This document shows, in pieces, positions 15,448 through 23,117 of a DNA stretch of 24,398 bases. Each line of letters starts with the position of its first letter. Position 1 is the first letter of the stretch. The stretch comes from an uncultured Clostridia bacterium (GTDB lineage: Bacteria; Bacillota; Clostridia; Lachnospirales; Anaerotignaceae): positions 1 to 24,398 of the forward strand of contig CAJUNT010000032.1 of assembly GCA_910587735.1 (NCBI GenBank), written 5' to 3'. A program made the position numbers and the translations under genes. The notes beneath the pieces were generated by a model. That model did not search any database and was not told the origin of the DNA. It was given only the letters and a program-made list of their open reading frames with translations.

Positions 15448-15461
15448 TGTAAACGCTATAT
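15448..15461 (-). promoter_or_regulatory. Possible CcpA (cre) site upstream of pfkA
   Basis: TGTAAACGCTATAT matches the cre pattern TGNAARCGNWWWCA at 12 of 14 positions; the last two differ. It is about 290 nt upstream of the pfkA start. Glycolytic operons are CcpA targets in other Firmicutes. Single weak match. Confidence 0.25.
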
Positions 15462-15591
15462 TGTTTATTGTAAATCATAAATTTATGCTTTTTTTTCCAA
15501 TTATTTTGGATATTTTTATGAATACTATATTGCATAATTTCCATTTAAAACAATAGTATTGACAAATTTTATATGACATATTTATCATTTT

Positions 15592-18500
15592 TTAATTATT
15601 TTTTACAATTACATTTTCATTGCCTAAAAGTAATTCTAATTCTTGAAACAGCAGTTCATTTTGTTGTATCCAATAACGGCTGTCTGCTTTAAATTTTTGT
15701 TCCTTTTTTTTATCATAAATATACACTGGTATTCCTCCACGATATTTTGATAAAACTTTTATAACATCTTGTAATGAAACATTTCTTTGTTCTGTTAATA
15801 TCAATCCTAATGTAGCTGTTTTTTTCTGTTCTGTGTTAAAACAATCTACATCTGAAGCAATCAATTTTACCTCTCCATCTGCGGATATGCTTGCTCTGCC
15901 TTTTACTATAACAACAGTGTCTTCTTCTATTTTATCCGCAACTTTTTGATATAAATTTGAAAAAATAACAATCTCTATTGTTCCATATAAATCCTCTAAT
16001 GTTAAAAAAGCCATAGTGTTGTTTGCTCTGGTATGTTTTACACTCTTTCTGATAATCATACCGCCTACATTTACTCTTTGCCCATCAAATATTTTTGCAT
16101 TTTGCTGTTCTTCTATCACAAAATCTTTGCTTGTGCAATTTGTTTTTCTTTTCAATATTGTTTCATATTCTGCAAGAGGGTGACCACTTACATAAATACC
16201 AATCATTTCCTTTTCAAATGAAAGTTTTTCTTTTAAAGTATATTCTTCTACATTAGGCAGTTCTTCTTTTTGATAAACCTGTTCTTGCTTTGTCATATCA
16301 AACAAAGACATTTGCCCCTCTAAATTATTTTTTCTGGATTGAGCAATACCATCCAATATATTTTGATACACCGCCATATATTGTGCTCGAAATCCTCCCA
16401 AAGAATCCAATGCACCTGCTTTAATGAGGCTTTCCAAACTTCTTTTATTTAGTTCTCCAGATTCCATACGATTGCAAAAATCCGTCAATGAAGTATATGC
16501 TCCATTTTTTTCTCTTTCTGCTACTAATGCTTTTATCGTATTTTTACCCACATTCTTTATTGCCGATAAACTAAATCTAATTTTACCTTCTGACACAGAA
16601 AAATGAGAAAATCCTTCATTGATATCAGGAGGCAACAATCCAATATCCATTTTTTTACACTCATCAATATATACTGCTACTTTATCCGTTCTATCCATAA
16701 CACTTGTCATAAGTGCCGCCATAAATTCTACAGGATAATGCGTTTTCAGCCAAGCAGTTTGATATCCCACAACGGCATAACAAGCCGCATGACTTTTATT
16801 AAAAGCATATTTTGCAAAGTCTGTCATTTCATCAAATATTTTTTCTGCTGTTTCTTCTGGAATACCATTTTTAATACAGCCTGGTACTTCTTCTCCTATA
16901 CCATATATAAAATTTTTTCTTTCTTGTGCCATAACATCTGCTTTTTTCTTGCTCATTGCTCTACGCACCAAATCACTTCGCCCTAAACTGTATCCAGCCA
17001 AATCACGCACAATTTGCATAACTTGTTCTTGATATACAATACAACCATATGTTGTTTTTAATATTGGCTCTAATGAAATATGCGTATATTGTATATTATT
17101 TTGTTCTCTTTTTCCTTTGATATACTTGGGTATAAAGTCCATAGGACCAGGACGATACAATGATATACCTGCTATCAAATCCTCTAAATTACTTGGTTGT
17201 AATTCTCTCAAAAACTGTTTCATACCAGGACTTTCTAACTGAAATACACCTTCTGTTTTGCCTTGTGCTATCAGTTGATATACTTCTGGTTCTTTTTGAT
17301 TAATATTGTCAATATCAATGGAAATATCATGTATTCTTTCAATTTCTTTTACAGCATTTTGTATTACTGTTAATGTTCTCAAACCTAAAAAATCCATTTT
17401 TAGTATGCCCAACTCTTCCAATGTATTCATAGTATATTGTGTTGTAATTGCACCATCATTGGAATTTAAAGGCACATAATCCATTACAGCATCTCTGCAT
17501 ATCACAACACCTGCGGCATGAGTAGAAGCGTGTCTTGGAAGTCCTTCTAGTCTTTTTGACATATCTATTAAATATTTTGTACTTTCTTCATTGTCATATG
17601 CTCTTTTTAATTCTGTATTCATTTTTAACGCTTTATCTATTGTCATACCTAGTTCTGTAGGTATCATTTTAGAAACTCTATCTACATCTGCATAAGGCAT
17701 TGCTAAAGCTCGTCCTACATCTTTTATTGCCGCCCTTGCCGCCATTGTTCCAAATGTAATAATTTGAGCAACATGGTCTTCTCCATATTTTTGTATAACA
17801 TAGTCAATCACTTCTTGTCGTCTTTCATAACAAAAATCCACGTCAATATCAGGCATACTTACCCTTTCAGGATTTAAAAATCTTTCAAATATTAAATCAT
17901 ATGTTATAGGGTCTATTGTTGTAATAGATAAACAGTATGAAACAATACTACCTGCTGCCGAGCCTCTGCCTGGACCAACAATAATGCCATTATCTTTTGA
18001 AAATTTAATAAAATCCCAAACAATTAAAAAATAATCTACATACCCCATTGTTTCAATGGTATTTAACTCATAATCTAATCTATTTTTTAAATTTTCTGAT
18101 GCATTAGGATATTTTTCAGCAAAACCTGCATAACATAATTCTCTCAAATACTGCTTTGCTGTTTTTCCTTCTGGCACATCAAAACGAGGCAATTTTAAAT
18201 CATGAAATACAAATTCTACATTGCACCTGTCTGCAATATGTTGTGTATTTTGTAGTGCTTGTTCATCTTCTGGAAACAAGTCATACATTTCATCAATACT
18301 TTTGACATAATATTGACCGCCTTCATAACGCATTCTATTTTCATCATATATTGTTTTACCTGTTTGTATACACAATAATATATCATGAGGTACATTATCC
18401 TCTTTATAAATATAATGACTATCATTAGAGCAAATCATGGGTATGCCTGTTTCTGTATGTATTTTTCTCAATGCCTCATTTACTGTCTTTTGTTCTTTTA

Positions 18501-19065
18501 AACCATGGTCTTGCAATTCTAAAAAATAATTGCCTTCTCCAAATATTTCCTGATATTCCAAAGCAGTTTGTTTTGCTTTTTCATAAGAAACAGTTAATAT
18601 ATCTCTTGCGACTGCACCCGCAATACAAGCACTAGAGGCAATAATACCTTTATGATATTTTCTTAATAATTCCTTGTCTATTCTTGGCTTATAATAAAAA
18701 CCATCAATAAAACCATATGATACCAATTTAATTAAATTTTGATATCCTTCATTATTTTCTGCTAAAAGTACTAAATGAGTATATTGATAAGCATTTTTAT
18801 TATCTTTTACCAATCTAGAACCATTTGCTACATAAACCTCACAGCCAATAATTGGCTTAATATCTGCTTCTTTTGCTGCTTTATAAAACTCAATCGCTCC
18901 ATACATTGCACCATGGTCTGTAATAGCAATACTGTTCATACCTAATTCTTTTGCTCTTTCCACAAGTTCTTTTATTTTTGCAGAACCGTCTAAAAGACTA
19001 TATTCCGTATGAACGTGTAAATGGGTAAAAGGTCTTGTATCTGTTTGTTGTTGTTTTTGTTCCAT
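15592..19065 (-). CDS. dnaE: DNA polymerase III alpha subunit (DnaE type)
   Basis: A 1157-residue replicative C-family polymerase. The N-terminal PHP domain is complete (HLHVHTEYSLLDG at 15-27, AITDHGAMYG at 47-56, GCEVYVA, and SNDSHYI near 213-219), so its metal site may be intact. The polymerase core has GPGRGSAAGS (364-373), the catalytic PDIDVDF (405-411) and the third Asp in LKMDFLGLRTL. After that come the beta-clamp and OB-fold regions (QRVNVGGMIIRK, then GTIEIVIFSNLY). It is the DnaE form, not PolC; clostridia normally also have PolC elsewhere. The ATG at 19065 has AGGTGA just upstream. It is on the same strand as pfkA and pyk but separated from pfkA by 436 nt. Confidence 0.97.
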   Translation of the reverse strand: MEQKQQQTDTRPFTHLHVHTEYSLLDGSAKIKELVERAKELGMNSIAITDHGAMYGAIEFYKAAKEADIKPIIGCEVYVANGSRLVKDNKNAYQYTHLVLLAENNEGYQNLIKLVSYGFIDGFYYKPRIDKELLRKYHKGIIASSACIAGAVARDILTVSYEKAKQTALEYQEIFGEGNYFLELQDHGLKEQKTVNEALRKIHTETGIPMICSNDSHYIYKEDNVPHDILLCIQTGKTIYDENRMRYEGGQYYVKSIDEMYDLFPEDEQALQNTQHIADRCNVEFVFHDLKLPRFDVPEGKTAKQYLRELCYAGFAEKYPNASENLKNRLDYELNTIETMGYVDYFLIVWDFIKFSKDNGIIVGPGRGSAAGSIVSYCLSITTIDPITYDLIFERFLNPERVSMPDIDVDFCYERRQEVIDYVIQKYGEDHVAQIITFGTMAARAAIKDVGRALAMPYADVDRVSKMIPTELGMTIDKALKMNTELKRAYDNEESTKYLIDMSKRLEGLPRHASTHAAGVVICRDAVMDYVPLNSNDGAITTQYTMNTLEELGILKMDFLGLRTLTVIQNAVKEIERIHDISIDIDNINQKEPEVYQLIAQGKTEGVFQLESPGMKQFLRELQPSNLEDLIAGISLYRPGPMDFIPKYIKGKREQNNIQYTHISLEPILKTTYGCIVYQEQVMQIVRDLAGYSLGRSDLVRRAMSKKKADVMAQERKNFIYGIGEEVPGCIKNGIPEETAEKIFDEMTDFAKYAFNKSHAACYAVVGYQTAWLKTHYPVEFMAALMTSVMDRTDKVAVYIDECKKMDIGLLPPDINEGFSHFSVSEGKIRFSLSAIKNVGKNTIKALVAEREKNGAYTSLTDFCNRMESGELNKRSLESLIKAGALDSLGGFRAQYMAVYQNILDGIAQSRKNNLEGQMSLFDMTKQEQVYQKEELPNVEEYTLKEKLSFEKEMIGIYVSGHPLAEYETILKRKTNCTSKDFVIEEQQNAKIFDGQRVNVGGMIIRKSVKHTRANNTMAFLTLEDLYGTIEIVIFSNLYQKVADKIEEDTVVIVKGRASISADGEVKLIASDVDCFNTEQKKTATLGLILTEQRNVSLQDVIKVLSKYRGGIPVYIYDKKKEQKFKADSRYWIQQNELLFQELELLLGNENVIVKNN

Positions 19066-19307
19066 ATACTCACCTGACCTTTACACATTTTGATTTATAT
19101 TTCTGTAACATTGTATCATAAAAAATAATAAGAATATATCCAATTTAAAATAATTCCCCAAAAACTGCCATTTTTCTGACAAAACTTATATTATATATAC
19201 ATTTCTATGACAATATTTGAAATTTTTTATATCATTTTTTTCAAAATTTATACAACATACACAAGCAAACTCTACCCATTTTTATTATTATTGTATTCTT
19301 TTTTTAT

Positions 19308-19649
19308 CTATATTGTTTTTTGGCATTCTGATACAATATGATTTTTTTCTAGATAATCACTTCCCCAATGGCACATAATATCCAATATAGGTATTAAACT
19401 TTTTCCAAACTCTGAAAGAGAATATTCTACTTTTGGAGGAACAACAGCATAAACTTTTCTGTCAATCAGCCCATCTCTTTCTAAATCTCTTAATTGCTGT
19501 GTCAGCATTTTAGGTGTTACTTGAGGTACAAGTGTTCTTAATTCGTGAAAGCGTAATGTGCCTCCCATTAAATGCCATAAAAGCAGTGCTTTCCACTTTC
19601 CGCCAATCAATTCTAATGTTACCTCCATAGGACAATGATATTGTTTCAT
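19308..19649 (-). CDS. HxlR family transcriptional regulator
   Basis: A 113-residue winged helix-turn-helix regulator. The family signature is clear: CPMEVTLELIGGKWKALLL (6-24), then LRFHELRTLVPQVTPKML and LTQQLRDLERDGLI, ending with VEYSLSEFGKSLIPILD and MCHW. The N-terminal Cys (C6) is at the position that senses thiol or quinone stress in YodB/HypR-type members. The start at 19649 is chosen with AAGGAG 7 nt upstream; the frame to 19676 has no RBS. It is divergent from a nitroreductase and an antibiotic-biosynthesis-monooxygenase family gene, a usual arrangement for HxlR regulators controlling electrophile defence. Confidence 0.93.
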   Translation of the reverse strand: MKQYHCPMEVTLELIGGKWKALLLWHLMGGTLRFHELRTLVPQVTPKMLTQQLRDLERDGLIDRKVYAVVPPKVEYSLSEFGKSLIPILDIMCHWGSDYLEKNHIVSECQKTI

Positions 19650-19708
19650 ATTTTTTCTCCTTATCATAATTAACATTTGTTATATAAAACAATAGTATCT
19701 TTTTCCAT

Positions 19709-19737
19709 ACTATAATACTAAAAAGTGCGTACTTGTA
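19709..19737 (-). promoter_or_regulatory. Possible hxlR-type regulator promoter
   Basis: On the minus strand TACAAG (19732-19737), a 17-nt spacer and TATAGT (19709-19714). The -35 is poor, but it overlaps the -35 of the divergent promoter, so one operator could control both directions. Confidence 0.35.
19723..19734. promoter_or_regulatory. Candidate HxlR operator
   Basis: The dyad AAGTGCGTACTT (AAGT-4-ACTT) lies between, and overlaps, the two divergent -35 elements. Its GC-containing centre stands out in A/T-rich DNA. It would suit autoregulation plus control of the nitroreductase operon. Confidence 0.4.
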
Positions 19738-19760
19738 TTTTTTATCATAACTGATACAAT
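19733..19760 (+). promoter_or_regulatory. Nitroreductase operon promoter
   Basis: TTGTAT (19733-19738), a 16-nt spacer and TACAAT (19755-19760), with TG one base upstream (extended -10). The transcript would start near 19767, about 75 nt before the ATG. Confidence 0.5.
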
Positions 19761-19840
19761 TATATCATAAACAAAATTTTGTTTGCAATATATAGTTTTG
19801 TTAACAAAACATCCTATTGATATAGAAAGGAGATTTTTAA

Positions 19841-20368
19841 ATGGATTTTTTAGAACTTGCTAAAAAAAGATATAGCACAAGACAATTTCAGAATAAAAAA
19901 GTAGAAAAACAAAAAATAGAGGCTATAATCAATGCTGCTCATGTAGCACCTACTGCTGCAAATTTACAACCTCAAAAACTTTTAATACTAGATTCTCCAG
20001 AACAATTATCAAAGCTTGCCCCTTATGCTAATTTTTACAATGCGCCTGTTGTTATAGTTGTTCTGGCAGAAACAGCTTGCTCTTGGAAAAGACATTATGA
20101 TAACAAATACTTTGCAGAAATTGATTGTGCTATTGTAACAGACCATATGATGTTAGAGGCGACTTCACTTGGTTTAGGTAGTGTATGGATAGGAAACTTT
20201 TCTCCTAAAGATATTAAAAAGGAATTTTCAATTCCTCAAGATTTAGATGTGATTTCTATACTTGCCATAGGCTATGCAAAACAAAATACTGTACTTTCTT
20301 CAGAAAGACACAAACAAACCAGAAAACCAATATCAGAATTAATTTATAATACGGAGGATTTTTTATGA
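19841..20368 (+). CDS. Nitroreductase family protein
   Basis: A 175-residue FMN-dependent oxidoreductase of the nitroreductase superfamily. The N-terminal FMN-binding KRYSTRQF (9-16) and the AAHVAPTAANLQPQ segment (32-45) are typical, as are LEATSLGLGSVWIGNF and the closing ILAIGYAKQ. Such enzymes reduce nitroaromatics, quinones or flavins with NAD(P)H. It is short, like other single-domain clostridial members. The RBS AAAGGAG is placed 7 nt before the ATG. It overlaps the next gene by 4 nt (ATGA), so the two are translationally coupled, and it faces the HxlR regulator. Substrate unknown. Confidence 0.93.
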   Translation: MDFLELAKKRYSTRQFQNKKVEKQKIEAIINAAHVAPTAANLQPQKLLILDSPEQLSKLAPYANFYNAPVVIVVLAETACSWKRHYDNKYFAEIDCAIVTDHMMLEATSLGLGSVWIGNFSPKDIKKEFSIPQDLDVISILAIGYAKQNTVLSSERHKQTRKPISELIYNTEDFL

Positions 20369-20652
20369 TTCACATTATTGCAGAGGGTACACTTCCTCAA
20401 AAAAATAAAAATGCTTTTTTAGAATTAGCAAAACCACTTGTTGAAGCATCTCAAAAAGAATCAGGAAATATATTTTATCATTTGCATCAATGCAATGATG
20501 ATACAGAAAAAATTGCTTTTATAGAATGTTGGGCTGACCAAACTGCCATTGACAGTCATAATATCAGTACACATTTTACAACAATATGCCCACAATTAAA
20601 TAAATTACTTTCAGAAAATTTAAAAATTACAGTATATCAAACATTGATATAA
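20365..20652 (+). CDS. Putative quinol monooxygenase / antibiotic biosynthesis monooxygenase domain protein
   Basis: A 95-residue dimeric alpha-beta barrel (ABM/YgiN-like) protein. The pattern seen is MIHIIAEGTLPQ (1-12), then FLELAKPLVEASQKESGNIFY, HLHQ, FIECWAD, and a C-terminal hydrophobic strand (LKITVYQTLI). Family members act on quinols or related aromatic compounds, often with quinone reductases. Here it sits 4 nt overlapped behind the nitroreductase, so together they may detoxify quinones or electrophiles under HxlR control; this is inference. The RBS ACGGAGG is inside the upstream gene. A strong hairpin follows at 20684. Confidence 0.85.
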   Translation: MIHIIAEGTLPQKNKNAFLELAKPLVEASQKESGNIFYHLHQCNDDTEKIAFIECWADQTAIDSHNISTHFTTICPQLNKLLSENLKITVYQTLI

Positions 20653-20683
20653 ACAATTACATATATTCTTCATAATATTATAA

Positions 20684-20730
20684 AAAATGTATTCAGCGCA
20701 TCATTTTTATCAATACGCTGAATACATTTT
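20684..20730. terminator. Bidirectional terminator between the ABM gene and the HD hydrolase gene
   Basis: AAAATGTATTCAGCG (20684-20698) pairs perfectly over 15 bp with CGCTGAATACATTTT (20716-20730) around a 17-nt loop. The minus-strand tail is TTTTTTATAATATT (good); the plus tail TACATTT is weaker. The right arm includes the start of the HD gene stop codon. Confidence 0.8.
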
Positions 20731-21142
20731 ACATTTCCAATATTCTTTTTGCTTTTTTATATTTTTCTATTCTATCAATATCTTTTTGTGTAATATTTTT
20801 TATTCTTTTTAAATTCATATTATCTTGTAAATCTGCTAATTTTACCATACGAGCAATATCATTTTGCTTTACTCTTTCAATATAATCAAAATAATTTTCA
20901 CATTGCTTTTTTGTTAAACAGACTACTGCTTCTATAATATTTTTATGAAATCCAACACTTTGTAAATATTCCTCACTGATTTCAGTATCCTCCAAAACAT
21001 CATGCAATACAGCTACAATTTGCTGTTCTTCCTTTTCAAAGCAAAGCATTACTCTCAAAGCATGAAGTATATAGCACACTCCTCCTTTATCTTTTTGTCC
21101 CTTGTGTGCTTCTGTTGCTAATATAATTGCCTTTTCTAACAT
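20729..21142 (-). CDS. RelA/SpoT-like HD domain hydrolase
   Basis: A 137-residue stand-alone HD domain of the RSH hydrolase / MESH1-like type. It shows AHKGQKDKGG (11-20), YILHALRVM (23-31), the HD metal motif in VAVLHDVLEDT (about 42-52), and a second Asp in ARMVKLADLQDN (about 96-107). In the family this fold hydrolyses (p)ppGpp or related pyrophosphorylated nucleotides, with the HD residues holding Mn2+. It has no synthetase, TGS or ACT domain. The start at 21142 is fixed by GAGGAGG 6 nt upstream; the frame to 21187 has no RBS. The gene stands alone, divergent from the EFR1 gene. Substrate specificity cannot be read from the sequence. Confidence 0.88.
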   Translation of the reverse strand: MLEKAIILATEAHKGQKDKGGVCYILHALRVMLCFEKEEQQIVAVLHDVLEDTEISEEYLQSVGFHKNIIEAVVCLTKKQCENYFDYIERVKQNDIARMVKLADLQDNMNLKRIKNITQKDIDRIEKYKKAKRILEM

Positions 21143-21313
21143 ACTTTTCCTCCTCATTGTGATATACTTTTTTAAATAATACACCATTTTACAAAAAAAA
21201 GTGTATAATAATATAAATATAGTTTTTATTTACATTTTGAATTGCTGTATATTTGTAATAAACTTGAATTTACATAAAAATTAAAATCATATAATACGAA
21301 AGAGGGAATTGAT

Positions 21314-22081
21314 ATGATATTTTACTTTTCAGCAACAGGAAATTCTTTATATACTGCTCAAAAGCTTGCATTATCTTTGCAAGAACCTATATGTAATATA
21401 ATAGATTTTATAAATCAAAACAATTTTAATTATATATTAAAACAAGGTGAGAGATTCGGATTGGTTTTTCCTGTATATGCTTGGGGACTGCCAAAACCAG
21501 TTATTACCTTTTTACAAAACATACAAATTTCTTCCTTTACCCCTTACTATACATTCGCCGTTATCACTTGTGGGGAAAACATAGGTACTTCAATGAATAC
21601 ACTCAAAAAAATATTAAAAAAGAAAAATATATATCTAAATAGTGGCTTTTCTATTGCTATGCCTGATAATTATGTCATTCTATTTGACGTGATGAATAAA
21701 GAAAAAGAAAACGAAAAATTAGACCATGCTGACAAACAAATTTATAAAATTGCCAAAGTAATTACGTTACAAAAAAACAACTTTTTCCGTGTGGAAATGG
21801 GAAAATTTCCTTTTTTAAAAAGCACACTAATCAATTTTTTATTTCGCCAATATTATACAGATACAAAGCGTTTTTACACCACTGGTGATTGTATAGGCTG
21901 TGGAAAATGTGAATCTCTTTGTCCTGCAAATATGATACATATGAAATCAGAAAAACCTCATTGGGACGCTGGACATTGTTATATGTGTTTATCTTGTTTA
22001 AATCACTGCCCAAAGGAGGCAATACAATATACCAAACAGACAGAAAAACATGGTCGTTATCAAAATCCTCGTGTGCAATAA
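21314..22081 (+). CDS. EFR1 family flavodoxin-ferredoxin protein
   Basis: A 255-residue protein. An N-terminal flavodoxin-like domain (about 1-165) has the FMN phosphate loop FYFSATGNSLYTA (3-15) and the flavin-contacting GLVFPVYAWGLP (49-60). A C-terminal 2x[4Fe-4S] ferredoxin follows, with C193/C196/C199/C203 (GDCIGCGKCESLCP) and C222/C225/C228/C232 (HCYMCLSCLNHCP). It is a cytosolic electron carrier or oxidoreductase of the EFR1 type; its partner is unknown. RBS AAGAGGG lies 8 nt upstream. A TATAAT at 21290-21295 has only a TTTACA 15 nt before it, so its promoter is unsure. It is monocistronic, followed by the 294-bp inverted-end unit with repeat copy 3. Confidence 0.92.
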   Translation: MIFYFSATGNSLYTAQKLALSLQEPICNIIDFINQNNFNYILKQGERFGLVFPVYAWGLPKPVITFLQNIQISSFTPYYTFAVITCGENIGTSMNTLKKILKKKNIYLNSGFSIAMPDNYVILFDVMNKEKENEKLDHADKQIYKIAKVITLQKNNFFRVEMGKFPFLKSTLINFLFRQYYTDTKRFYTTGDCIGCGKCESLCPANMIHMKSEKPHWDAGHCYMCLSCLNHCPKEAIQYTKQTEKHGRYQNPRVQ

Positions 22082-22114
22082 CATAATTTAAAAATATGTT
22101 ACTATTAAAAAAGT

Positions 22115-22408
22115 AAAACCTTGAAAAAATTCTTAATGTCAGTCTGTCAATAAACCTCTATTTGCAATTAGAAAAACACTGTTTTTCTTAAAAGTTTTTG
22201 GTCAAGCTTTTTTCAAAAAGCTTGTAGAGTTTGAGGCAAAGCCTCAAATGTTTTAATATTTTTCCGCTTACAAGGGTATTTTGTAAGGAGTTTGTGAAAA
22301 CTTCTCAAAGGTGAAAAAAATTTTCCCAAAGACTTTAAACTTTCATTAAAATCCATAATAAAACTACTTTTTCAATAATCTGACATTGAGAAAAATTCTC
22401 AAGGTTTT
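22115..22408. mobile_element. 294-bp unit with imperfect terminal inverted repeats (MITE-like), holding repeat copy 3
   Basis: The left end is at 22115-22142; it reads AAAACCTTGA at first and AATGTCAG at last. It is matched by the reverse complement of the right end (22380-22408), which starts and ends with the same ten and eight bases. No coding frame is present inside. Inside are copy 3 of the three-hairpin repeat and a further AGTTT/AAACT hairpin near 22289-22304. No target-site duplication was recognised. It fills the gene-free gap 22082-22424 between two convergent genes, where no separate terminator was recognised. Confidence 0.45.
22168..22255 (+). repeat. Three-hairpin intergenic repeat, copy 3
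   Basis: Hairpin A is AGAAAAAC/GTTTTTCT (22170-22188), followed by linker TAAAAGTTTTTGGTC. Hairpin B is CAAGCTTTTT/AAAAAGCTTG (22203-22224). Hairpin C is TTTGAGGC-AAA-GCCTCAAA (22230-22248), followed by TGTTTT. The outer pair of A and the inner bases of B differ from copies 1-2 but remain paired. No ACTTTATTGACAG tail follows; its reverse complement core CTGTCAATAAA is instead at 22144-22154. Confidence 0.8.
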
Positions 22409-22424
22409 ATTTCGTTTTCACATA

Positions 22425-23081
22425 TTATAAATCTAGTGTATCATTACCTGTATAATCTTTCCATGCAGACACAAAATCTTTTACAGCATATTCTGTATTT
22501 TTATTATATATCAATTTCTCCATCAAATCTGCACTAATTGTAACAGCATCAATACCATTTATCATAAGTTCTTTTACCTGCATCATATTTTTAAAACTTG
22601 CCGCAAGTACTTTACAATCTATATTTTGTTGTTTAAATGTTTTTTGTATTTCCAAAGCAGCTTTTACACCATCTATTTCTAAATCACAAATTCTATTTAC
22701 ATAAGGTGCAACATATGCCGCACCACAATTTGCTGCCATTAATGCCTGTTCTACAGAATAAATACCCGTTGCTAATGTTTTTATATTCTGTTCTTTCAAT
22801 ATTTTAATTGCTTTCAATCCATTTGGTGTAGCAGGAATTTTTACAATAATATTTTCACTTAAAGACATCAATTTTTTTGTTTCCTCTATAATGCCTTCTA
22901 ACTCATCTGATATAACTTGTACAAAAAGCTCTTTGTCTTTTGGTATAACTTCTATCAATTTCATAATATCCGCTTTATCCTTTACAATAATAGTAGGATT
23001 GCTTGTTACTCCTTTTATATTGTATGCTTCTACATATTCCGTTATTTTTCCATAATCTGCACTATCTAAATAAAAATCCAT
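22425..23081 (-). CDS. Transaldolase-like fructose-6-phosphate aldolase (TalC/FSA family)
   Basis: A 218-residue TIM-barrel class I aldolase of the short transaldolase family. The N-terminus is FYLDSADYG (3-11), with TSNPT at 26-30 and the Schiff-base Lys K81 in NIIVKIPAT. The rest follows the family: ATGIYSVEQALMAANCGA, then YVAPYVNRI. The family splits fructose 6-phosphate or transfers dihydroxyacetone units; members annotated as transaldolase may or may not have true transaldolase activity. The RBS AGGGGGT precedes the ATG. It is 36 nt after a SorC-family regulator, which suggests that it belongs to a sugar-induced operon. Downstream on the same strand lies the EFR1 gene's convergent end, so it is the last gene of the transcript. 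Confidence 0.9.
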   Translation of the reverse strand: MDFYLDSADYGKITEYVEAYNIKGVTSNPTIIVKDKADIMKLIEVIPKDKELFVQVISDELEGIIEETKKLMSLSENIIVKIPATPNGLKAIKILKEQNIKTLATGIYSVEQALMAANCGAAYVAPYVNRICDLEIDGVKAALEIQKTFKQQNIDCKVLAASFKNMMQVKELMINGIDAVTISADLMEKLIYNKNTEYAVKDFVSAWKDYTGNDTLDL

Positions 23082-23117
23082 ATTGATAACCCCCTAATTT
23101 TATTTATAATTAACATA

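Larger units (their letters stand above)
15156..15591 (-). other. 436-nt gene-free gap between dnaE and pfkA
   Basis: Very A/T-rich, with no convincing reading frame. It contains a perfect DnaA box, TTATCCACA (15361-15369). An AAATAGT/ACTATTT inverted repeat (15354-15380) surrounds the box. Next to it is a perfect hairpin TTTCTTTA/TAAAGAAA (15378-15396). There is also a cre-like site (15448-15461) and an imperfect inverted repeat about 30 nt past the dnaE stop (15521-15560). No strong terminator for dnaE and no strong -35/-10 pair for pfkA were recognised. Confidence 0.5.

Noticed and set aside
15521..15560. Terminator of dnaE formed by AATACT...AGTATT
   Set aside because: The repeat has bulges and a long loop, with no T-run on the minus strand.
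22380..22408. Terminator of the transaldolase gene (TTGAGAA/TTCTCAA hairpin)
   Set aside because: On the minus strand no T-run follows the stem, and the sequence is explained better as the right end of the inverted-end unit.
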